DNA of 64,000 nucleotides from Harmonia axyridis (Eukaryota; Arthropoda; Insecta; Coleoptera; Coccinellidae), in contig NC_059508.1 of NCBI RefSeq assembly GCF_914767665.1, positions 23,745,501 through 23,809,500 on the forward strand, in the 5' to 3' direction. This document shows positions 58,020 to 64,000 of this stretch, one piece after another; the stretch's first letter is position 1, and each line of letters begins with the position of its first letter. A program made the translations under genes and the position numbers. The notes beneath the pieces were generated by a model. That model did not search any database, had not been told where the DNA came from, and saw only the letters and a program-made list of their open reading frames with translations.

Positions 58020-59059
58020 AAAAACTTTATGTTAACAAATCTTTGTAACTTCTTCCCGTCAAAAACGTCCCCTTAGATAATAACCAAACCTTAAACTTTT
58101 TAACTCTAAATTAAAAAATTTTCCCCCAAGGATTTACAAGTTATACCCTTAAATTTAGTGATACCCTACTCACTAAATCCAATACTAAACAATTTAAATT
58201 GTAACAATTCTTATTGCCGACTGTTATAGCTTTATTCAAATTTAATTTTAATAAAATAAATTTTGTATAAACTGAAGCCTACCAAATATCAAAAATATTT
58301 TAAATTATCGGATTTAAAAAATTCTTGATAAATACAATAATTTTAAAAAAATAAATTATAATTATAAAAACTTTATGTTAACAAATCTTTGTAACTTCCT
58401 CCCGTCAAAAACGTCCCCTTAGATAATAACCAAACCTTAAACTTTTTAACTCTAAATTAAAAAATTTGCCCCCAAGGATTTACAAGTTATACCCTTAAAT
58501 TTAGTGCTACCCTACTCACTAAATCCAATACTAAACAATTTAAATTGTAACAATTCTTATTGCCGACTGTTATAGCTCTATTCAAATTCAATTTTAATAA
58601 AATAAATTTTGTAATAAACTGAAGCCTACCAAATATCAAAAATATTTTAAATTATCGGATTTAAAAAATTCTTGATAAATACAATAATTTTAAAAAAATA
58701 AATTATAATTATAAAAACTTTATGTTAACAAATCTTTGTAACTTCCTCCCGTCAAAAACGTCCCCTTAGATAATAACCAAACCTTAAACTTTTTAACTCT
58801 AAATTAAAAAATTTTCCCCCAAGGATTTACAAGTTATACCCTTAAATTTAGTGCTACCCTACTCACTAAATCCAATACTAAACAATTTAAATTGTAACAA
58901 TTCTTATTGCCGACTGTTATAGCTTTATTCAAATTTAATTTTAATAAAATAAATTTTGTAATAAACTGAAGCCTACCAAATATCAAAAATATTTTAAATT
59001 ATCGGATTTAAAAAATTCTTGATAAATACAATAATTTTGAAAAAATAAATTATAATTTT
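58020..59059. repeat. Three tandem 347-bp repeats, unit 3
   Basis: Start at 58020, 58366 and 58713; the first is 346 bp (one A lost in ttttgtataaac). Confidence 0.95.
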
Positions 59060-61167
59060 ATTATTAAATAAAATAATCAAAAATTAAATTTTTTAAAATT
59101 CAAAATAAATTTAATTTTAAATTTATTAATTTAGTTCCCCCCGAAACTAAACATTTTCTATTTTTATTAAAATATTTAAATTAACCTATTCTAAAAATTT
59201 TCAAAATTATATAAAAATCAAATTTATGAAAAATGAAAAAAAAATTCCTCCCCTAATCATCAAAATTTTCAAAAATCCATAAATTTTGATAAATTTTTAA
59301 CAATTTTTCACAAAATTTTTAAACGAAATAACTTTATTACACTAACAAATAATTTTTTCAAAAAAAATTATTAGATAATTTCCATATCACAATTTTTAAA
59401 AATTATTTAAATTTAAATTTCTAACAAAAAAATATAGATTTTTTTTTTATGAGCGATTTCCTTTTAAGCATTTATATAAAATTTTCAAAAATTACTCGAA
59501 TTTTATGAAAATCCTAAATTTTTATACATAATTTTTTTAACTATGTAATAATTAAACTTAAAATAATTATAATTTAAATCAAAATATTGACATAATAACT
59601 TTACTTTACTAACAAATCATTTTTTTACCCTTTAAGATCACTTTTTATCCAATAAATTAAAAATTATTCGAGACAACCAAAAAATAGACAAATTTAACCA
59701 AATATTTAAAAATTACATTTTTTTGTTAGATATTTTAATTTAAATTTTTTATGAAATCTTTATTAATTTTATTTTTCTAAATCTATTTTTCACGTAATTT
59801 TTAATAGATTTAGTTAAAATAAGAATAACTTCATTTTCATGATAAATACCATAATACTTTAGAAATAATATTTCTTAATGATAATTTAATTCATTAATAC
59901 TTAGGTTTTTTTTTTTTTTCATTAATTTTGAATTTTTCATCAAAAATTAACTTTATTAATAACTAATAATTTTTAATATATTATTAATAATTATAGATTA
60001 ATTATAATTTAATTCTTATATAAATAAAATATTAATATTTTAATGTTAAATTAATTATTAATAATTTATACTCTTTATATATATATTATAAATATTATTA
60101 ATATATAAAATATTTATTAATATAGAAATTCTCGAAATTCACCGTCGTTTTTATATACTGATTTACTTTATATATTCTTTCTCTTTTTTTCGGGAGTACT
60201 ATTATATATCCCTTAAGATACCAATATTAAATCGGTTTTTATATATTTAAAAATGTTTATTTTAACTATTTAATTAAAATTAGCACCTAGAATATTACTA
60301 ATGGTACTATCCAATGTAAGATATATTTCGCCCTTATATATAAATAATTATATATTAATAAGTAATTATTAATTATTAAATATTATAGATATATATAAAT
60401 AAATTCTTTAATTAAAAAGGCATAGGGTCCAAGAGAAAAACCCTATTAAAAGACAAAATTTAAATTAATACCGCTAATAAAGTATCGATTTTAGGCCATT
60501 TTTTTTTGCCCAAATTTTGACCCAAAAAATGCAAAAAATTGCAAAATTTTGCATTTTTTTCGTTTTTTTTTGAAATTTTTCAAAAAATTTGATCTTTAAA
60601 ATTGACATTATTGTCTAAAAAACAATTATAACACTTGGATATAAAAACCGATGTATGAGGAAATTCCTATTAGGGCGCCTGAAGAAAGGATCATTTTGAT
60701 GAGATGAAACATGTGCAACCCACCCCTAGTTCCATCCCCGAAATTTTTGAAAAAAATGCCAAATTTCGTGAAATTTGATGAAATTTGGAAAAAATCTTCG
60801 GATTACAAAATTTTACAGGGATCGATTATTTTTTATGTGAAAAAAGGATTTATCATAAAATTTCTTTTTCCAAACTATTTTGTTAGAAAAACCAACTTTT
60901 AGAAAAAATTCTTCTTCTAGTCTAACAGAAAATTTAAACCTTTTCTGTGAAAATAAAATTGAAAGAATAATTTTTAATTACAAAATTTTTTGATTTTTAA
61001 ATATAAATCCATTTATTCAAATTTTTGTAAATTGAATTCTATTGATCCCCCCCAATAGAATTCTAATACAAATTTATTAATAAGGTGATATTTAAAAATT
61101 TTAAAAATTTAAAAGTCAGTTTCTTAGTTAATCAAAATCAAAAACTAATAATTTTAAAAACTTAAAC
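59060..61167. other. Putative control region and flank, unit 3
   Basis: Counterpart of 16609-18735. T run at 59906-59919 (14 nt). About 16 bp are lost near 60930 between two agaaaattta copies. Keeps the segment after the C run that unit 2 lacks. No gene. Confidence 0.65.
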
Positions 61168-63746
61168 GTTGATTGTTGGACTTAGCCTCAGGATTGGTTT
61201 AGAATGTTGAAATTGATCCTGAAGAAGGACGACCAAAATCAACTCAAATTTATCGGATTTGGTGTTGATTGTTGGACTTAGCCTCAGGATTAGTTTAGAA
61301 TGTTGAAATTGATCCTGAAGTAGGACGACCAAAATCAACTCAAATTTATCGGATTTGGTGTTGATTGTTGGACTTAGCCTCAGGATTGGTTTAGAATGTT
61401 GGAATTGATCCTGAAGAAGGACGACCAAAATCAACTCAAATTTATCGGGTTTGGTGTTGATTGTTGGAGTTAGCCTCAGGATTGGTTTAGAATGTTGAAA
61501 TTGATCCTGAAGAAGGACGACCAAAATCAACTCAAATTTATCGGGTTTGGTGTTGATTGTTGGACTTAGCCTCAGGATTGGTTTAGAATGTTGAAATTGA
61601 TCCTGAAGTAGGACGACCAAAATCAACTCAAATTTATCGGATTTGGTGTTGATTGTTGGACTTAGCCTCAGGATTAGTTTAGAATGTTGAAATTGATCCT
61701 GAAGTAGGACGACCAAAATCAACTCAAATTTATCGGATTTGGTGTTGATTGTTGGACTTAGCCTCAGGATTGGTTTAGAATGTTGGAATTGATCCTGAAG
61801 AAGGACGACCAAAATCAACTCAAATTTATCGGGTTTGGTGTTGATTGTTGGACTTAGCCTCAGGATTGGTTTAGAATGTTGAAATTGATCCTGAAGAAGG
61901 ACGACCAAAATCAACTCAAATTTATCGGGTTTGGTGTTGATTGTTGGACTTAGCCTCAGGATTGGTTTAGAATGTTGAAATTGATCCTGAAGTAGGACAC
62001 CAAAATCAACTCAAATTTATCGGATTTGGTGTTGATTGTTGGACTTAGCCTCAGGATTGGTTTAGAATGTTGAAATTGATCCTGAAGTAGGACACCAAAA
62101 TCAACTCAAATTTATCGGATTTGGTGTTGATTGTTGGACTTAGCCTCAGGATTGGTTTAGAATGTTGAAATTGATCCTGAAGTAGGACGACCAAAATCAA
62201 CTCAAATTTATCGGGTTTGGTGTTGATTGTTGGACTTAGCCTCAGGATTGGTTTAGAATGTTGAAATTGATCCTGAAGTAGGACGACCAAAATCAACTCA
62301 AATTTATCGGATTTGGTGTTGATTGTTGGACTTAGCCTCAGGATTGGTTTAGAATGTTGAAATTGATCCTGAAGTAGGACGACCAAAATCAACTCAAATT
62401 TATCGGGTTTGGTGTTGATTGTTGGACTTAGCCTCAGGATTGGTTTAGAATGTTGAAATTGATCCTGAAGTAGGACGACCAAAATCAACTCAAATTTATC
62501 GGGTTTGGTGTTGATTGTTGGACTTATCCTCAGGATTGGTTTAGAATGTTGAAATTTATCCTGAAGTAGGACACCAAAATCAACCCAAATTTATCGGGTT
62601 TGGTGTTGATTGTTGGACTTAGCCTCAGGATTGGTTCAGAATGTTGAAATTGATCCTGAAGAAGGACGACCAAAATCAACTCAAATTTATCGGATTTGGT
62701 GTTGATTGTTGGACTTAGCCTCAGGATTGGTTTAGAATGTTGGAATTGATCCTGAAGAAGGACGACCAAAATCAACTCAAATTTATCGGGTTTGGTGTTG
62801 ATTGTTGGACTTAGCCTCAGGATTGGTTTAGAATGTTGAAATTGATCCTGAAGTAGGACACCAAAATCAACTCAAATTTATCGGATTTGGTGTTGATTGT
62901 TGGACTTAGCCTCAGGATTGGTTTTGAATGTTGAAATTGATCCTGAAGAAGGACGACCAAAATCAACTCAAATTTATCGGATTTGGTGTTGATTGTTGGA
63001 CTTAGCCTCAGGATTAGTTTAGAATGTTGAAATTGATCCTGAAGTAGGACGACCAAAATCAACTCAAATTTATCGGATTTGGTGTTGATTGTTGGACTTA
63101 GCCTCAGGATTAGTTTAGAATGTTGAAATTGATCCTGAAGTAGGACACCAAAATCAACTCAAATTTATCGGATTTGGTGTTGATGGTTGGACTTAGCCTC
63201 AGGATTAGTTTAGAATGTTGAAATTGATCCTGAAGAAGGACGACCAAAATCAACTCAAATTTATCGGATTTGGTGTTGATTGTTGGACTTAGCCTCAGGA
63301 TTGGTTTAGAATGTTGGAATTGATCCTGAAGTAGGACGACCAAAATCAACTCAAATTTATCGGATTTGGTGTTGATTGTTGGACTTAGCCTCAGGATTGG
63401 TTTAGAATGTTGGAATTGATCCTGAAGTAGGACGACCAAAATCAACTCAAATTTATCGGGTTTGGTGTTGATTGTTGGACTTAGCCTCAGGATTGGTTTA
63501 GAATGTTGAAATTGATCCTGAAGTAGGAAGACCAAAATCAACTCAAATTTATCGGATTTGGTGTTGATTGTTGGACTTAGCCTCAGGATTGGTTTAGAAT
63601 GTTGAAATTGATCCTGAAGTAGGATGACCAAAATCAACTCAAATTTATCGGGTTTGGTGTTGATTGTTGGACTTAGCCTCAGGATTGGTTTAGAATGTTG
63701 AAATTGATCCTGAAGAAGGACGACCAAAATCAACTCAAATTTATCG
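61168..63746. repeat. 95/96-bp satellite array D
   Basis: About 27 units, 2579 bp. Carries a gaagaagg variant (for gaagtagg) not seen in arrays A-C, and near its left end a four-unit (about 384 bp) higher-order repeat. Mostly 96-bp units, hence the 250-codon minus-strand frame, which is not a gene. Confidence 0.95.
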
Positions 63747-63913
63747 AATATATTTATATAAATAATCCTATTTTATAGGATTTTTTACTTTGTGAATTAA
63801 TTTTTGTACACTTAAATTAATGAAAATTTAATAGTTTTTATTAAAGGTTAAAATATTAAATTTTAAATTTAACTTAATAAGTTAAATTTTTAATTGTTAA
63901 TTTTTTTTTGTAA
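63747..63913. other. AT-rich spacer, unit 4
   Basis: Start of a fourth copy: same hairpin (TTTTA loop), no gene. Confidence 0.7.
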
Positions 63914-63982
63914 TTATATTCAATAAAATTAAATTATTTCTTAAAGTTTCAAAAACTCTTGTACATCTTATACTAGAATATA
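63914..63982 (-). tRNA. trnQ: tRNA-Gln (TTG), unit 4
   Basis: Complete. Has the G-U anticodon-stem form of unit 1, not the form of units 2 and 3. Confidence 0.93.
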
Positions 63983-64000
63983 AAGATAAGCTAAAGAAGC
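63982..64000 (+). tRNA. trnM: tRNA-Met, unit 4, cut by the window edge
   Basis: First 19 bases (aaagataagctaaagaagc) match the other trnM copies. Confidence 0.85.

Noticed and set aside
61162..61914. Long minus-strand repetitive open frame (250 codons), and similar ones in arrays A, B and C
   Set aside because: The 96-bp period is divisible by three and happens to lack stops in one frame; each 95-bp unit breaks it. No signal, domain or codon bias beyond the repeat itself.
844..63746. CRISPR-like reading of the regularly spaced repeats
   Set aside because: Units are contiguous 95/96-bp copies without unique spacers, no cas genes, eukaryotic context.
1..64000. Simple assembly concatemer of a circular mitochondrial genome
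   Set aside because: Does not account for the single transposon with target duplication, the multi-base rRNA deletions or the distinct satellite structures. Not fully excluded without reads.

Overview
The window holds three complete copies, plus the start of a fourth, of an insect mitochondrial genome. They sit head to tail and are separated by a short-period satellite array. Three things identify insect mitochondrial DNA: the AT-rich sequence, reading frames that only stay open if TGA is Trp, ATA is Met and AGA is Ser, and the ancestral insect gene order (trnQ, trnM, nad2, trnW/C/Y, cox1, trnL2, cox2, trnK, trnD, atp8/6, cox3, trnG, nad3, trnA/R/N/S1/E, trnF, nad5, trnH, nad4/4L, trnT/P, nad6, cytb, trnS2, nad1, trnL1, rrnL, trnV, rrnS). 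trnS1 carries a TCT anticodon and I find no trnI. Both are reported from polyphagan beetles (some weevils lack trnI), so a beetle is my tentative guess and not a firm call.

Layout. Positions 1-843 are the end of a 95/96-bp satellite array. Unit 1 is 844-22934: mitochondrial genes to about 15567, three 347-bp repeats, about 2.1 kb of non-coding DNA, then satellite (18736-22934) interrupted by a transposon. Unit 2 is 22935-43333 and unit 3 is 43334-63746, with the same content but no transposon. Unit 4 begins at 63747 and is cut off inside trnM. Unit lengths are 22091, 20399 and 20413 bp; without the insertion unit 1 would be about 19984 bp.

This does not look like a working mitochondrion or a simple assembly of a circle. 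A 2094-bp Penelope-like retroelement (reverse transcriptase plus GIY-YIG endonuclease, standard genetic code, flanked by a 13-bp target duplication) sits in the satellite of unit 1 only. Each unit also has its own disabling mutations: cox1 and nad5 in unit 1, atp6 and nad4 in unit 2, nad5 and nad1 in unit 3. The best reading is a nuclear mitochondrial insertion (NUMT) amplified as a ~20-kb macrosatellite together with its satellite. The copies differ at few sites by eye, so the amplification or homogenisation is recent. Single-base indels in homopolymers could also be read errors; the transposon, its target duplication and the multi-base deletions could not.

The genes encode subunits of respiratory complexes I (nad1-6, 4L), III (cytb), IV (cox1-3) and V (atp6, atp8), with the tRNAs and rRNAs to translate them. 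In the nucleus they would be inert: TGA would terminate translation in almost all of them.
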